Positions 48,278 through 57,791 of a stretch of DNA of 64,000 bases are shown here, one piece after another. Within the stretch, counting starts at the first letter, position 1. Each line of letters starts with the position of its first letter. The notes beneath the pieces were generated by a model that worked only from the letters and a program-made list of their open reading frames with translations, made no database searches and had not been told where the DNA came from. Source of the DNA: Marispirochaeta sp. (GTDB lineage Bacteria; Spirochaetota; Spirochaetia; JC444; Marispirochaetaceae); contig NZ_OY764209.1 of NCBI RefSeq assembly GCF_963668165.1, forward strand, positions 1,116,001 to 1,180,000, given 5' to 3'. The position numbers were made by a program, and so were the translations under genes.

Positions 48278-49368
48278 TGGGATTCCGTCGCGTTGCCGTC
48301 TTCGGATACCGGAATCTTCAGGATGCGGCCGTAGACACCGGGGCGGAAGAGATATTTCTTGTTGGAGAAAACGGCCAGGGAAAGACTAACTTTCTTGAAG
48401 CCGTCTATTTTCTCTCTTTTGGAAGCTCCTTTCGTTCCGCGTCGGACTCACTGATACCGAGGGCCGGACAAAAGTCCGGAGAAAAGGAGTTTTCAGTACG
48501 GGGACATTTCCAGGATTCAGAACGGGATATCGATATAGTCCTCAAGTACCAGGAAGGCAAAAAAGAGATCCGCTTGGATGGTAAACAGGTCAGGGACCGT
48601 AAGGAGCTTGTTTCCAACATTCCCTGTATTGTTTTTACCCACGGGGATATTGATTTTGTCGCCGGCCGTCCGGAGAGACGCCGCTGGTTCATTAACCAGA
48701 TCATGAGCCTTTTTAATCCTCTTTTTATCGATCTGCTGCGCCGCTACAACCGGCTGATAAAAAATAAAAACCTGGTTCTTAAAGAGGGCCCTGCCTCTCT
48801 CCTCGACAGCTATGATCTTCAGATTGCCCAGGCGGGCCTGGAAATCCAGCGGCGACGCCGGGAAACCATTCAGGACTTCAACCGTACCTTCAGTCGACTT
48901 TTCAGCGAAATATCCCGGATCAGCGGCGACGTAAGCATTGAATACCGACCTTCCTGGAAGGACGCGGAGAATGAAGAGCAGATTGTACGGTTCCTCGCCT
49001 CACAGCGAAATAAGGATCTGGAACAGGGAATGTGCGGCTCAGGACCACACCGCGACCGGATACGTTTTATTCACCAGGGAAGAGATTACGTGCAGACCGC
49101 CTCTACCGGACAGCTGCGGCTGATCTCTCTCGTGCTCAGGGTGGCCCAAAGCATATTTTTTACCGAGAAAACCCGGAAAAAGCCGGTACTGCTGCTGGAC
49201 GATGTCCTGCTTGAACTGGATCTTGAACGGCGCAAACGTTTTCTGGCCTCCCTCCCCGGTTACGAGCAGGCCTTTTTTACCTTTCTTCCGGATGAACCCT
49301 ATCGTGAATACCAGAAGCCCGGGACCCTGATCTTACGAGTCGAATCTGGTATACTTAAACTCGTATGA
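48277..49368 (+). CDS. recF: DNA repair protein RecF
   Basis: This 363-residue SMC-like ATPase has Walker A GENGQGKTNFLEAVYFLSFG, signature STGQLRLISLVLRVAQ and Walker B LLLDDVLLELDLERR. It loads RecA at gaps with RecOR. Overlaps dnaN and dciA by a few bases, so the block is one operon. Confidence 0.95.
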   Translation: MGFRRVAVFGYRNLQDAAVDTGAEEIFLVGENGQGKTNFLEAVYFLSFGSSFRSASDSLIPRAGQKSGEKEFSVRGHFQDSERDIDIVLKYQEGKKEIRLDGKQVRDRKELVSNIPCIVFTHGDIDFVAGRPERRRWFINQIMSLFNPLFIDLLRRYNRLIKNKNLVLKEGPASLLDSYDLQIAQAGLEIQRRRRETIQDFNRTFSRLFSEISRISGDVSIEYRPSWKDAENEEQIVRFLASQRNKDLEQGMCGSGPHRDRIRFIHQGRDYVQTASTGQLRLISLVLRVAQSIFFTEKTRKKPVLLLDDVLLELDLERRKRFLASLPGYEQAFFTFLPDEPYREYQKPGTLILRVESGILKLV

Positions 49369-49820
49369 AGCGTGCCAGGGATCTGATCGAACAGCTTTTT
49401 CTGAACATCAATCATGAAGATATGAAGGTCTACGGAAAGATCTTTTCGTCCTGGACAGATCTGGCGGGAACCGATCTGGCTGCTCATTCCAGGATCCTGG
49501 AAATAGACCGGGGCATTCTTTTTATCGGTGTGGATCATCCGGGCTGGATGCAGATGATCAGCATGCGCAAAGCAGGTATTCTCTCAAGCATAAAGCGGCA
49601 GTATCCTTCCCTTGAGATTCGGGACCTGCGCTTTATGCTGATCGACGGGGTACCGGAAAACGAGCTGGAAAAACGCTTCGGCGGCACAGAAAACAGCAGT
49701 CCGGAACCACCATCCCAAGACGAGCAGGCACAGGAAGAGAACTCTGATCCCAAACCTCCGGAGAATTTTCAAAAAAAGCTTGAGAAACTGGGTAAATCCA
49801 TCGAAAAAAAATGGAAATAG
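49365..49820 (+). CDS. DciA-like helicase-associated protein (DUF721)
   Basis: The 151 residues have a DUF721 N-terminal half (IFSSWTDLAGTDLAAHSRILEIDRGILFIGVDHPGWMQMI) and a charged, proline-rich C-terminal tail. In bacteria lacking DnaC/DnaI, DciA supports loading of the DnaB helicase, which fits the dnaA-dnaN-recF neighbourhood. Confidence 0.85.
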   Translation: MKRARDLIEQLFLNINHEDMKVYGKIFSSWTDLAGTDLAAHSRILEIDRGILFIGVDHPGWMQMISMRKAGILSSIKRQYPSLEIRDLRFMLIDGVPENELEKRFGGTENSSPEPPSQDEQAQEENSDPKPPENFQKKLEKLGKSIEKKWK

Positions 49821-49849
49821 GGGAGCGCAAATGAAATCAGTATACAGGA

Positions 49850-50122
49850 GGAAGTCCCCTGCACTCGGGATAACGTTCCGGGGACTCCCCCTTGTACACT
49901 GTTCGCTGCTGGTTGAAGCAAAGGATACGCAGCGTTAGTGTTGTTTACCACTAAAACTATACTTGACCAAAAAAATGTTAAAAAGGTGCCGTATGTAACT
50001 TTGGCGCTTGTCCTTGAAAGCAGAGGAGGACAAGCGGCGCATAAATCCTGAGCAGAGAAAACGACGAAGACCGCGCAACGTTTTCCTGAGTGAAGCGGTC
50101 TTTAGTTGTTTTCTCTGCTCAG
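49850..50122 (+). repeat. Three consecutive stem-loops after dciA
   Basis: Stem 1 pairs 49850-49859 with 49880-49889 (GGAAGTCCCC/GGGGACTCCC, one mismatch). Stem 2 pairs CGCTTGTCCT (50005-50014) with 50027-50036. Stem 3 is very long: CTGAGCAGAGAAAAC at 50048 continues for 27 nt and pairs with 50095-50122, with only a few mismatches around a 20-nt loop. None is followed by a T run on the plus strand. No gene is seen here. Confidence 0.65.
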
Positions 50123-50151
50123 CGACTTCGAACCCTGAACACTCCATTGAC

Positions 50152-51484
50152 CAGGGCCAGCGCACATAGTTATGCACAAGCAGTGGGCTCGAAGAGCGAT
50201 TATTGAATTTTTATGCAGCCATACATGAATTTTTATACGTTCTAGACTTTTTCTCCATGATATAGCAGACTCTTTGCATCAATTAGTGAGAGGGCATAAG
50301 ATGGGCAAGAGTCAGTCAATGAATATTATTGAACATTTTCAAGCAATTGAAGATCCGCGGATAGATCGGCATAAGCGACATCTCATCCTGGACATCATAG
50401 TAATCACCATCTGTGCAGTTGTTTGCCATTGTGAAACCTGGGAGGAAATTGAGACCTACGGAAAGGAGAAGGAGCACTGGCTTAAGAAGTTCCTGGCCCT
50501 TCCGAATGGGATTCCTTCTCATGATACGATTCGGCGCTTGTTTATTCGCCTCAATCCTGAACAACTCCAGCAATGCTTTCTCAGTTGGGTGAATGCCATC
50601 CGTGAACAAACCCAAGGAGAAATCGTCGCGATTGATGGAAAGACAGCCCGTCGCAGCCATGATCATTATAGCGGGAAGTCTGCACTCCATATGGTAAGCG
50701 CCTGGGCGTCAGAGAACCGCATGGTTCTCGGTCAGGTGAAGACTGACGAGAAATCAAATGAAATCACCGCTATCCCAGAGCTTCTTAAGCTGCTTGAACT
50801 AAAGGGATGCATCGTGACTATAGACGCTATGGGTTGCCAGACAGATATCGCCAACCTCATTAAAGAGAAACAAGCCAACTATGTGCTTGCGGTGAAGGGA
50901 AATAGACCTCATCTGCACGATGAATTGAAGTTTTGCTTCGATGAAATCAAACCCGGGACTGAGAAAACAGAAGAGTGGATTGATTATCACAGGGACTTCA
51001 ACAAGGAACACGGTCGATGTGAAGTCCGTGAATGTGTGGCGACTGATGAGATCGACTGGCTGAAGCCGCATATCAAAGATTGGAAAGGGGTACAGAGTAT
51101 CGCCATGGTCAGAGCACAGCGTACCATCGGTGATAAAGAAAGTGTGGAAACTCGCTACTACATTAGCTCGCTCCCTGCGAATGCAGAGCTTCTGAACTCA
51201 GCGATACGAGCCCATTGGGGGGTAGAGAACTCCGTTCACTGGGTGTTGGACATGGTCTTCCGGGAAGATGAAAGTCGCATGCGAAAAGGCTATTCCCCTG
51301 AAAACTTTGCAATTTTACGTCGCATAGCTATGAATCTCGTCCGCCGTGATAAGAATAGCAAGGGAAGCTTAAAGGGGCGGCGCAAAGCGGCTGGTTGGAA
51401 TAACCGCTATTTGGAAGAATTGCTATTCGCTCCAGACGAAGCATTCAAGCCAACTGCCTGAGCTATTTTAATGCGCTGGCCCTG
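50152..51484 (+). mobile_element. ISAs1-family insertion sequence
   Basis: The 1333-bp element has terminal inverted repeats CAGGGCCAGCGCA at both ends and one transposase gene. It is flanked by a perfect 10-bp direct repeat, CTCCATTGAC, at 50142-50151 and 51485-51494. Intact ends, an intact gene and an exact target duplication point to a recent insertion. It separates dciA from rpmH. Confidence 0.95.
50301..51461 (+). CDS. ISAs1-family transposase
   Basis: The 386 residues carry an N-terminal IEHFQAIEDPRIDRHKRHLILDI domain and a DDE core with GEIVAIDGKTARRS (first Asp), VTIDAMGCQTDIA (second Asp) and the C-terminal Glu in HWGVENSVHWVLDMVFREDESRMR. The start ATG 50301 follows GAGAGG; a TTG nine codons earlier is less likely. 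The frame is undamaged. Confidence 0.93.
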   Translation: MGKSQSMNIIEHFQAIEDPRIDRHKRHLILDIIVITICAVVCHCETWEEIETYGKEKEHWLKKFLALPNGIPSHDTIRRLFIRLNPEQLQQCFLSWVNAIREQTQGEIVAIDGKTARRSHDHYSGKSALHMVSAWASENRMVLGQVKTDEKSNEITAIPELLKLLELKGCIVTIDAMGCQTDIANLIKEKQANYVLAVKGNRPHLHDELKFCFDEIKPGTEKTEEWIDYHRDFNKEHGRCEVRECVATDEIDWLKPHIKDWKGVQSIAMVRAQRTIGDKESVETRYYISSLPANAELLNSAIRAHWGVENSVHWVLDMVFREDESRMRKGYSPENFAILRRIAMNLVRRDKNSKGSLKGRRKAAGWNNRYLEELLFAPDEAFKPTA

Positions 51485-51489
51485 CTCCA

Positions 51490-51518
51490 TTGACGGAGAC
51501 GACGGTAATTCGTATACT
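51490..51518 (+). promoter_or_regulatory. rpmH promoter, -35 supplied by the IS target duplication
   Basis: TTGACG (51490-51495) and TATACT (51513-51518) are separated by exactly 17 bp. The first five bases of the -35 belong to the 10-bp target duplicate, so the promoter is whole on the rpmH side of the IS. Confidence 0.8.
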
Positions 51519-51586
51519 ACGGCACCTGAATTACCATGTCATCACAATGCGCTTAAAATGCGCGAAAAGATATAAGGAGATTCCTG

Positions 51587-51742
51587 ATGAAGAGAACGTA
51601 CCAGCCGAGCAAGGTAAAACGGAACAGAAAGTTCGGTTTCCGCGCCCGCATGAAGACGGTCGGCGGAAGACTGATTCTTGCCCGCCGCCGGCGCAAGGGA
51701 CGGAAAAAGCTCTCTGTCGCCGATGAGAAGAAGCCCTACTAG
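51587..51742 (+). CDS. rpmH: 50S ribosomal protein L34
   Basis: The 51 residues read [20 protein letters not shown] and so on, the universal L34 sequence, with a slightly long C-terminal tail ([12 protein letters not shown]). AAGGAG lies 9 nt before the ATG. It overlaps rnpA by 20 bp. Confidence 0.97.
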   Translation: MKRTYQPSKVKRNRKFGFRARMKTVGGRLILARRRRKGRKKLSVADEKKPY

Positions 51743-52076
51743 TTTATCCAGAGACGAACGCCTGCGGCGAAGAGGGGACATCAGATCTCTTTTTGTCGCT
51801 GGAAAATCCGTTTCCGGAGGAGCAATGAGGTTGGTGTACCGCTCCAACGACTTAAATACCAGCCGTTTGCTTATAACCTTGCGAAAAAAATTTGGGACAG
51901 CGGTAGAACGGAACAGAGCGCGGCGCCTGGTTAAAGAGGCGTATCGGAATCAGAAATACGGCATACGATCCGGGTACGATATTGCGTTTGTAGTGTACCG
52001 GAAAGGTATGAGTTATGCCGAAACGGCGGAAGCTTTGATTAGCTTGTTGAAACAGACTGGACTGTATGAAAATTAG
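51723..52076 (+). CDS. rnpA: Ribonuclease P protein component
   Basis: The 117 residues from ATG 51723 include [23 protein letters not shown] and the RNR motif [20 protein letters not shown] that contacts the RNA subunit. An alternative TTG at 51678 would lengthen the overlap with rpmH. RNase P matures tRNA 5' ends. Confidence 0.93.
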   Translation: MRRSPTSLSRDERLRRRGDIRSLFVAGKSVSGGAMRLVYRSNDLNTSRLLITLRKKFGTAVERNRARRLVKEAYRNQKYGIRSGYDIAFVVYRKGMSYAETAEALISLLKQTGLYEN

Positions 52077-52293
52077 GGATTTAGTTAATCTTCCCCTCAT
52101 CTTCCTGGTTAAGCTGTACCGCTTCGCTATATCTCCCCTCTTTCCCCCATCGTGCCGATTTTATCCAACCTGCTCTGCCTATACCCTGGAAGCCTTACGG
52201 AAGCATGGTCCTGTAAAGGGTCTCGGGTTGTCGGTGCGCCGTATTCTGCGGTGTCACCCCTACAATCCCGGTGGACATGATCCCGTACCATGA
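52066..52293 (+). CDS. yidD: Membrane protein insertion efficiency factor YidD
   Basis: The 75 residues have [28 protein letters not shown] and [17 protein letters not shown], the YidD hallmark Cys and GG segments. It overlaps rnpA by 11 bp and precedes yidC, as in most bacteria. Confidence 0.93.
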   Translation: MKIRDLVNLPLIFLVKLYRFAISPLFPPSCRFYPTCSAYTLEALRKHGPVKGLGLSVRRILRCHPYNPGGHDPVP

Positions 52294-52322
52294 TGCCGCT
52301 GCTTGTCGAATTTTAAGGAGTA

Positions 52323-54068
52323 ATGATGGACAAAAATACCCTGTTGGCAGTAGTCCTGTCTGTAATCGTGATTACCATAGGATTTTCCGTTCAGTCAACC
52401 TTGTTTCCGCCTGAACAGACCCAGCCGCAGCAAGAACAAACCGATGTAGCACCCGCTGTGAGTGCTGAAGATGAGAGCGCTCCGGAGACCGCAGTAACCG
52501 GGGTGCAACGGGTTGCCAATGTAAAACGAGCCGAATCTGCCTCGACGATTAACGAAGAAACAGTAGTTCTTGAAACCAATATCTTTATCGCGACCTTCTC
52601 CAACCGGGGCGGTGTACTGACCTCCATGAAGCTGAAAGAGCACGAAGACGGCGGAAAGCCCCTGGAGATGGTTAACAAACGAGAGAGTAATGAGGCCGCT
52701 TTCAATCTTCACTTCGGTGGTCCCGACCGTGAGGCAATCGACGATCTTTTCCGCGTAGTACGGCTCGATGGTTCCACCGTGCGTTTTGAAGGGGAGTTTA
52801 CCTACAGGGACGACAATGGGAACGACGTACCCTTTACACTGCAGAAAACATATACCTTCAAACCCGATGATTACCTTTTTGAACTGGATATCACCATTAT
52901 CAACAGCATCAACGATATTCCCAGGCTGGAGAACGACGGTTTTGCCTATACCCTGACCTTCGGACCCCAGATTGGGCCTGAATTCAGCTCTCTTGGAGGA
53001 CGCCAGGAATACCGGCGCTTTTACCAGTATGACGGCAGTAAGCGCCATACCGTTAAAATTGACAAGAACACACAGTACTCCACCACCAATGAACGCTATG
53101 TATGGTCCGCCATCGCCGGCAAGTACTTTACCGTTATTGCGGTACCCGGGGCGGCATCCTTTTCCACGACTTACTCTTCCCGGCCGATACCGGGACTTGA
53201 AGACACGGCAAAGATGCATTTTTCCCGTCCCGTTATTAAAAGCTCCAGGAATACTGATACCTTCCGCTTTTACTTCGGGCCCAAAACTGCCAGAATCCTG
53301 AATAAGTACAATGACACGGAAAAAAACAGTTTCAATGTGCAGGCCCTCGACTTTGATGAAGTTATCGATCAGGGCCGGATTCTCGGCTGGCTGGAAAACA
53401 TACTGAAGTTTATTCTGGTTACCTTCTACAAGGTTATTCCAAATTACGGTGTGGCCATCATTCTGCTGACGATTTTCATAAAGATTGTGCTCTTCCCCTT
53501 TACCCACAAGAGCTACGAATCCACCAGCAAGATGCAGTCCTTTGCACCGAAAATCAACGAACTCAAGGAAAAGTATAAGGACAACCCCAACAAGATGAAC
53601 GCCGAAATGGCGGCCATGTATAAACGGGAAGGAATTAACCCCATGGGCGGTTGTCTGCCGATCCTGTTCCAGATGCCGATCTTCATAGCCCTCTACGGGC
53701 TCTTGAACAAACACTTCGATTTGCGGGGGGCGGTGTTTATTGAAGGCTGGATTACCGACCTTTCCAGTCCGGAAACCATCTTTACCCTGCCCTTTACCAT
53801 ACCGATTCTGGGCTGGAGCGAAATCCACCTTCTGCCCTTTCTCTTCGTCGGTACCCAGCTCTGGTCTTCAAAACAGATGAGCGCGGGGAGCATGGCATCG
53901 AACAGCCAGATGAAGATGATGACCTACCTTATGCCGGTCATGTTCTTCTTTATTCTGTACGATATGCCCTCTGGACTGCTGCTCTACTGGACGGTCACCA
54001 ATGTCCTGACCACGATCCAGCAGTTGTTTATTACGCGACACCAGAAAACACATCCGAAAGGGGCCTGA
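52323..54068 (+). CDS. yidC: Membrane insertase YidC
   Basis: This 581-residue protein has an N-terminal anchor helix, a large periplasmic P1 domain (about residues 70-350) and the conserved insertase core of five helices (YGVAIILLTIFIKIVLFPFTHKSYESTSKMQ, CLPILFQMPIFIALYGLL). The two-domain form is typical of diderm bacteria. Start ATG 52323 or 52326. Confidence 0.95.
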   Translation: MMDKNTLLAVVLSVIVITIGFSVQSTLFPPEQTQPQQEQTDVAPAVSAEDESAPETAVTGVQRVANVKRAESASTINEETVVLETNIFIATFSNRGGVLTSMKLKEHEDGGKPLEMVNKRESNEAAFNLHFGGPDREAIDDLFRVVRLDGSTVRFEGEFTYRDDNGNDVPFTLQKTYTFKPDDYLFELDITIINSINDIPRLENDGFAYTLTFGPQIGPEFSSLGGRQEYRRFYQYDGSKRHTVKIDKNTQYSTTNERYVWSAIAGKYFTVIAVPGAASFSTTYSSRPIPGLEDTAKMHFSRPVIKSSRNTDTFRFYFGPKTARILNKYNDTEKNSFNVQALDFDEVIDQGRILGWLENILKFILVTFYKVIPNYGVAIILLTIFIKIVLFPFTHKSYESTSKMQSFAPKINELKEKYKDNPNKMNAEMAAMYKREGINPMGGCLPILFQMPIFIALYGLLNKHFDLRGAVFIEGWITDLSSPETIFTLPFTIPILGWSEIHLLPFLFVGTQLWSSKQMSAGSMASNSQMKMMTYLMPVMFFFILYDMPSGLLLYWTVTNVLTTIQQLFITRHQKTHPKGA

Positions 54069-54090
54069 ATAAGGCCAGCAGGAGATTGAA

Positions 54091-54741
54091 ATGATAAAAG
54101 AATTCGAGGGAAAAAGTGAACAGGAGGCGATAGACAAGGCGATCGCCGATCTGAACCTCGACCGGGAGGAGTTCGACGTAGAAATCCTCGAGGCCTCCCG
54201 ACGAAGCCTGTTTCGAAAAGGGCCGGTGAAAATCCGGGTCCATATTACCGAAGAAGACGACGATGAAGATCAGGAAAGCGTACTGCCCGCGGAAGGTCAG
54301 GAAGAAGAGCTGATCTCGTTTCTGGAAATCCTTATGTCAAAGATGGGGTTTCCCGGCAGCGTAACCGTCGTCAGACGGGAACCCCGTAAAACGATCGTCA
54401 GAATAGATTCGGACCATTCGGGTATCCTGATCGGGCGTAAAGGGAAAAACCTGGATGCCATACAGGTCCTGGTAAATGTTTTCGCCGGAAAAATCGGGTT
54501 TCCCAACCGGGTTGTAGTGGATACCGAAAACTACCGCAGCCGCAGAGAGGAAAACCTGGTTCGCATGGCCAGAAAAACCGCTGATCAGGTTCGGCGAAGC
54601 AGGGAGAGCCGTCTGCTGGAACCGATGAATCCCTTTGAACGACGGATTATCCATACTACCCTGAACGGGATTGATGATATAGAAACAAAGAGCGAAGGCG
54701 AAGGATTGTTCAAGCAGGTACGTGTTATCTATCGCGGATAA
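54091..54741 (+). CDS. jag: Jag/KhpB RNA-binding protein
   Basis: The 216 residues carry a Jag_N domain (EFEGKSEQEAIDKAIADLNL), a KH domain with IRIDSDHSGILIGRKGKNLDAIQVLV and a C-terminal R3H domain (NPFERRIIHTTLNGI). It follows yidC in the standard order and binds RNA with KhpA. Confidence 0.93.
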   Translation: MIKEFEGKSEQEAIDKAIADLNLDREEFDVEILEASRRSLFRKGPVKIRVHITEEDDDEDQESVLPAEGQEEELISFLEILMSKMGFPGSVTVVRREPRKTIVRIDSDHSGILIGRKGKNLDAIQVLVNVFAGKIGFPNRVVVDTENYRSRREENLVRMARKTADQVRRSRESRLLEPMNPFERRIIHTTLNGIDDIETKSEGEGLFKQVRVIYRG

Positions 54742-54760
54742 TACGCTCCTGTGCACAAGC

Positions 54761-54916
54761 TGTGGATATTTTTCCGTAAAGAATTTCCCTGCGAATAAAT
54801 CCATACAAGGAAGCGGGTTACCGGACAAAAGGCCGGGGATTCGCTTTTTTTCTTACCGGTTTTATAGGAAATACCAGCAGGCCCTTATCCGGTTTGTTTT
54901 ATGTGATTGTGGATAA
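54761..54916 (+). promoter_or_regulatory. Two DnaA-box-like sites and jag terminator
   Basis: TGTGGATAT lies at 54761-54769 and a perfect TGTGGATAA at 54908-54916. Between them, 54811-54851 forms an AAGCG...CGCTT hairpin with a CCGG/CCGG inner stem, followed by a run of T: the terminator of the rpmH-jag operon. Confidence 0.6.
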
Positions 54917-54982
54917 GACCTTAGTAAGGCCCTGTAAAAAAGAATAGTCAATGGAGTGTACCTTTGGTATATTGGAGGAGTT

Positions 54983-56419
54983 ATGGAATATACAATTAAA
55001 GATATCGGCCTTGCTGAATGGGGCCGGAAAGAGATTGAGATAGCCGAGAAAGAGATGCCCGGCCTGATGGCGATACGGAAGAAGTATTCTTCCTCGCAGC
55101 CCCTCAAAGGCTCAAAGATTACCGGGTCGCTGCATATGACCGTGCAGACTGCTGTACTCATTGAGACCCTGGTAAGCCTCGGGGCCCGGGTACGCTGGGC
55201 AAGCTGTAATATATTTTCCACCCAGGACCATGCAGCAGCAGCAGTTGTTGTTGGTCGCCCGGAGTCCGGGGGCAGTGCTGAAAAGCCTGCGGGGGTTCCG
55301 GTTTTTGCCTGGAAAGGGGAAACCCTGGAGGAGTATTGGGACTGCACGTATCGGGCCTTGAGCTTTGAGGATGGATCCGGCCCCAACCTGATCGTCGATG
55401 ACGGCGGGGATGCCACCCTGCTGGTCCATAAGGGCTATGAGCTGGAACAGGGAAGCACCTGGACCGGTGAACCCGCAGCCAGCCGTGAGGAAGGGGTTGT
55501 AAAAGAGCTTTTACAGCGTATTGAAGCTGAACGACCCGACTGGTGGAAAAGCCTGGTACCGGAGATCAAGGGTGTTTCCGAAGAGACCACTACGGGTGTA
55601 CACCGGCTCTATCAGAGAAAAGAGGCCGGAACGCTGCTGTTTCCGGCGATTAACGTCAACGACTCGGTTACCAAGAGCAAATTCGACAACCTTTACGGCT
55701 GCCGTGAGTCCCTGGCGGACGGAATCAAACGGGCCACTGACGTCATGGTGGCGGGGAAGGTTGTTGTTGTCTGCGGATACGGAGACGTCGGTAAGGGCTG
55801 CGCCCAGTCGATGCGGGGTTTTGGTGCCCGGGTCATTGTTACCGAGGTTGACCCCATCTGTGCTCTGCAGGCTGCCATGGAAGGCTTCGAAGTAACCACT
55901 ATCGAAGAGACCCTTGGTGAAGCGGACATCTACGTTACCGCTACGGGAAACATGGAAATTATAACTACCGAGCACATGGCCCGCATGAAGGATCAGGCTA
56001 TCATCTGCAATATCGGGCATTTTGATAACGAAATCCAGGTGGATAAGCTGAACAGTCTGCCGGGGGTGGAGAAGATCACCATCAAGCCCCAGGTTGATAA
56101 ATACCTGTACCCCGACGGACACGCCATCTTTATGCTGGCAGAGGGACGTCTGGTGAACCTGGGCTGTGCCACCGGGCATCCGAGTTTTGTAATGTCCAAC
56201 TCATTCTCCAACCAGACGCTGGCCCAGCTGGACTTGTGGGAGCATCGGGATGAGTACGAAAAGGATGTCTACCGGCTGCCCAAGCGCCTTGACGAGGAGG
56301 TTGCCCGGCTGCATCTGGAAAAAATCGGCGTCAAGCTTACCAAAATGAGCCCGGCGCAGGCTGACTATATCGGCGTAAATCCCGAAGGCCCCTATAAACC
56401 CGAGCACTACCGCTATTAA
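54983..56419 (+). CDS. ahcY: S-adenosylhomocysteine hydrolase
   Basis: This 478-residue enzyme starts at ATG 54983 ([20 protein letters not shown]) after GGAGGAG. Motifs are [37 protein letters not shown] (NAD site), [12 protein letters not shown] and the C-terminal KPEHYRY. It splits SAH into adenosine and homocysteine. Its neighbours metK, the PfkB kinase and metF complete the methyl cycle. Confidence 0.96.
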   Translation: MEYTIKDIGLAEWGRKEIEIAEKEMPGLMAIRKKYSSSQPLKGSKITGSLHMTVQTAVLIETLVSLGARVRWASCNIFSTQDHAAAAVVVGRPESGGSAEKPAGVPVFAWKGETLEEYWDCTYRALSFEDGSGPNLIVDDGGDATLLVHKGYELEQGSTWTGEPAASREEGVVKELLQRIEAERPDWWKSLVPEIKGVSEETTTGVHRLYQRKEAGTLLFPAINVNDSVTKSKFDNLYGCRESLADGIKRATDVMVAGKVVVVCGYGDVGKGCAQSMRGFGARVIVTEVDPICALQAAMEGFEVTTIEETLGEADIYVTATGNMEIITTEHMARMKDQAIICNIGHFDNEIQVDKLNSLPGVEKITIKPQVDKYLYPDGHAIFMLAEGRLVNLGCATGHPSFVMSNSFSNQTLAQLDLWEHRDEYEKDVYRLPKRLDEEVARLHLEKIGVKLTKMSPAQADYIGVNPEGPYKPEHYRY

Positions 56420-56452
56420 ACTACGTAAAGCGGTTGCGTATATTGTAAGTTC

Positions 56453-56512
56453 GCTGCCCCCTCGCCGGAGTTTCCTTTGCTTGCTTGATTTCTCCGGGAG
56501 GGGCGTATTGCC
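56453..56512 (+). promoter_or_regulatory. Stable leader stem before metK
   Basis: GCCCCCTCGCCGGAG pairs with CTCCGGGAGGGGC across a 23-nt pyrimidine-rich loop, between ahcY and metK. No T run follows. It does not match a SAM or SAH riboswitch that I recognise; it may be a processing stem. Confidence 0.35.
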
Positions 56513-56537
56513 TGCTTAAAAAATCTAAGGAGATTCT

Positions 56538-57710
56538 ATGAATCAACGAAACTATCTGTTCACCTCTGAAAGCGTATCGGAAGGTCACCCGGACAAACTG
56601 GCGGACCAGGTTTCCGATGCCGTTCTCGACGCCTGCCTGGCCGGGGATCCTGAATCCCGGGTGGCCTGCGAAACATTTACAACCACAGGCATGGTGCTTG
56701 TGGGCGGCGAGATTACAACCAACACCTATGTGGATGTTCAGGAGATCGCCCGGGGTGTGGCAAAATCCATCGGCTACGACAAGCCCGAATACGGTCTCGA
56801 TTTTGAATCCATGGCGGTCATGAGCACTATCCACAGCCAGAGCCCCGACATCAGTCAGGGAGTTTCCGGTCATGGCCTGAAAGAGTATGAGGGCAAGCAG
56901 GGAGCCGGAGACCAGGGAATGATGTTCGGTTTTGCCTGCGCGGAAAATGACGAACTTATGCCTGCTCCCATTACCCTGGCCCACAAGCTGCTTATGCATG
57001 CCGCAAAAGTACGCAAAAGCGGCAAACTGACCTGGCTGCGTCCCGACTCAAAAAGCCAGGTTACCGTTGAGTACGAAGGCCATACCCCCAAACGAATCGA
57101 TACTGTTGTCTTAAGTCACCAGCATGACGAAGGCATCGGCTATGATGAGCTGAAGGCTGAGATCATCGCGAAAATCATCAGGCCTGTACTGGAGCCAACG
57201 GGGCTCCTGTCGGAAAATACCCGCTACTTTATCAATCCCACCGGCCGCTTTGTTATCGGCGGACCCCACGGGGATTCAGGGCTCACCGGCCGCAAGATAA
57301 TCGTTGACACCTACGGCGGTATGGGGCGCCACGGCGGCGGAGCATTCTCCGGCAAGGATCCCAGCAAGGTAGACCGGTCCGCGGCCTACATGGCCCGTTA
57401 TGCCGCCAAGAACATTGTTGCCGCAGGCTTATGTGAACGCTGCGAGCTGCAGCTTTCCTACGCTATCGGTGTGCCCGAGCCGGTCAGTGTAATGGTGGAG
57501 GCTTTTGGTACTGAAAATATCGCTATAGACAAGATAGAAAAGGCTGCACGGGAGGTCTTTGACTTCAGTCCCGCGGGGATTGTTAAAAGCCTGGACTTAA
57601 AAAAGCCCATCTACCAGGAAACCGCCGCCTATGGTCACTTTGGCCGGGACAGCTTCTCCTGGGAACAGACCGACCGGGTTGCAGCCCTGAAGAGCGCCTG
57701 CGGGGTGTAA
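56538..57710 (+). CDS. metK: S-adenosylmethionine synthetase
   Basis: The 390 residues have [25 protein letters not shown], the ATP loop [33 protein letters not shown] and the P loop [19 protein letters not shown]. It makes SAM from methionine and ATP. AAGGAG lies before the ATG. Confidence 0.97.
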   Translation: MNQRNYLFTSESVSEGHPDKLADQVSDAVLDACLAGDPESRVACETFTTTGMVLVGGEITTNTYVDVQEIARGVAKSIGYDKPEYGLDFESMAVMSTIHSQSPDISQGVSGHGLKEYEGKQGAGDQGMMFGFACAENDELMPAPITLAHKLLMHAAKVRKSGKLTWLRPDSKSQVTVEYEGHTPKRIDTVVLSHQHDEGIGYDELKAEIIAKIIRPVLEPTGLLSENTRYFINPTGRFVIGGPHGDSGLTGRKIIVDTYGGMGRHGGGAFSGKDPSKVDRSAAYMARYAAKNIVAAGLCERCELQLSYAIGVPEPVSVMVEAFGTENIAIDKIEKAAREVFDFSPAGIVKSLDLKKPIYQETAAYGHFGRDSFSWEQTDRVAALKSACGV

Positions 57711-57730
57711 AACACAATCGCGTTAGAATA

Positions 57731-57762
57731 AAAAAACCCGTCCAGCGAAGGGCGGGTTTTTT
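57731..57762. terminator. Bidirectional terminator between metK and the PfkB gene
   Basis: AAAAAACCCGTCC-AGCGAA-GGGCGGGTTTTTT forms a GC stem bordered by A and T runs on both sides, so it can stop both converging genes. Confidence 0.9.
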
Positions 57763-57791
57763 ATTTCTGTGTCAGCCGCGTACTCTCTCTC

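Noticed and set aside
49872..49883. ATAACGTTCCGG resembling an attC core side
   Set aside because: It lies in the loop and arm of a short terminator-like stem. No matching CTGTTR end with paired arms lies at attC distance, so it is taken as coincidence.
51678..51722. Longer rnpA start at TTG
   Set aside because: It would overlap rpmH by 65 bp with no ribosome site, and the extra residues are not part of the RnpA fold.
56453..56512. Possible SAM or SAH riboswitch before metK
   Set aside because: The stem is strong, but the loop and flanks show none of the conserved core bases I know for SAM or SAH aptamers.
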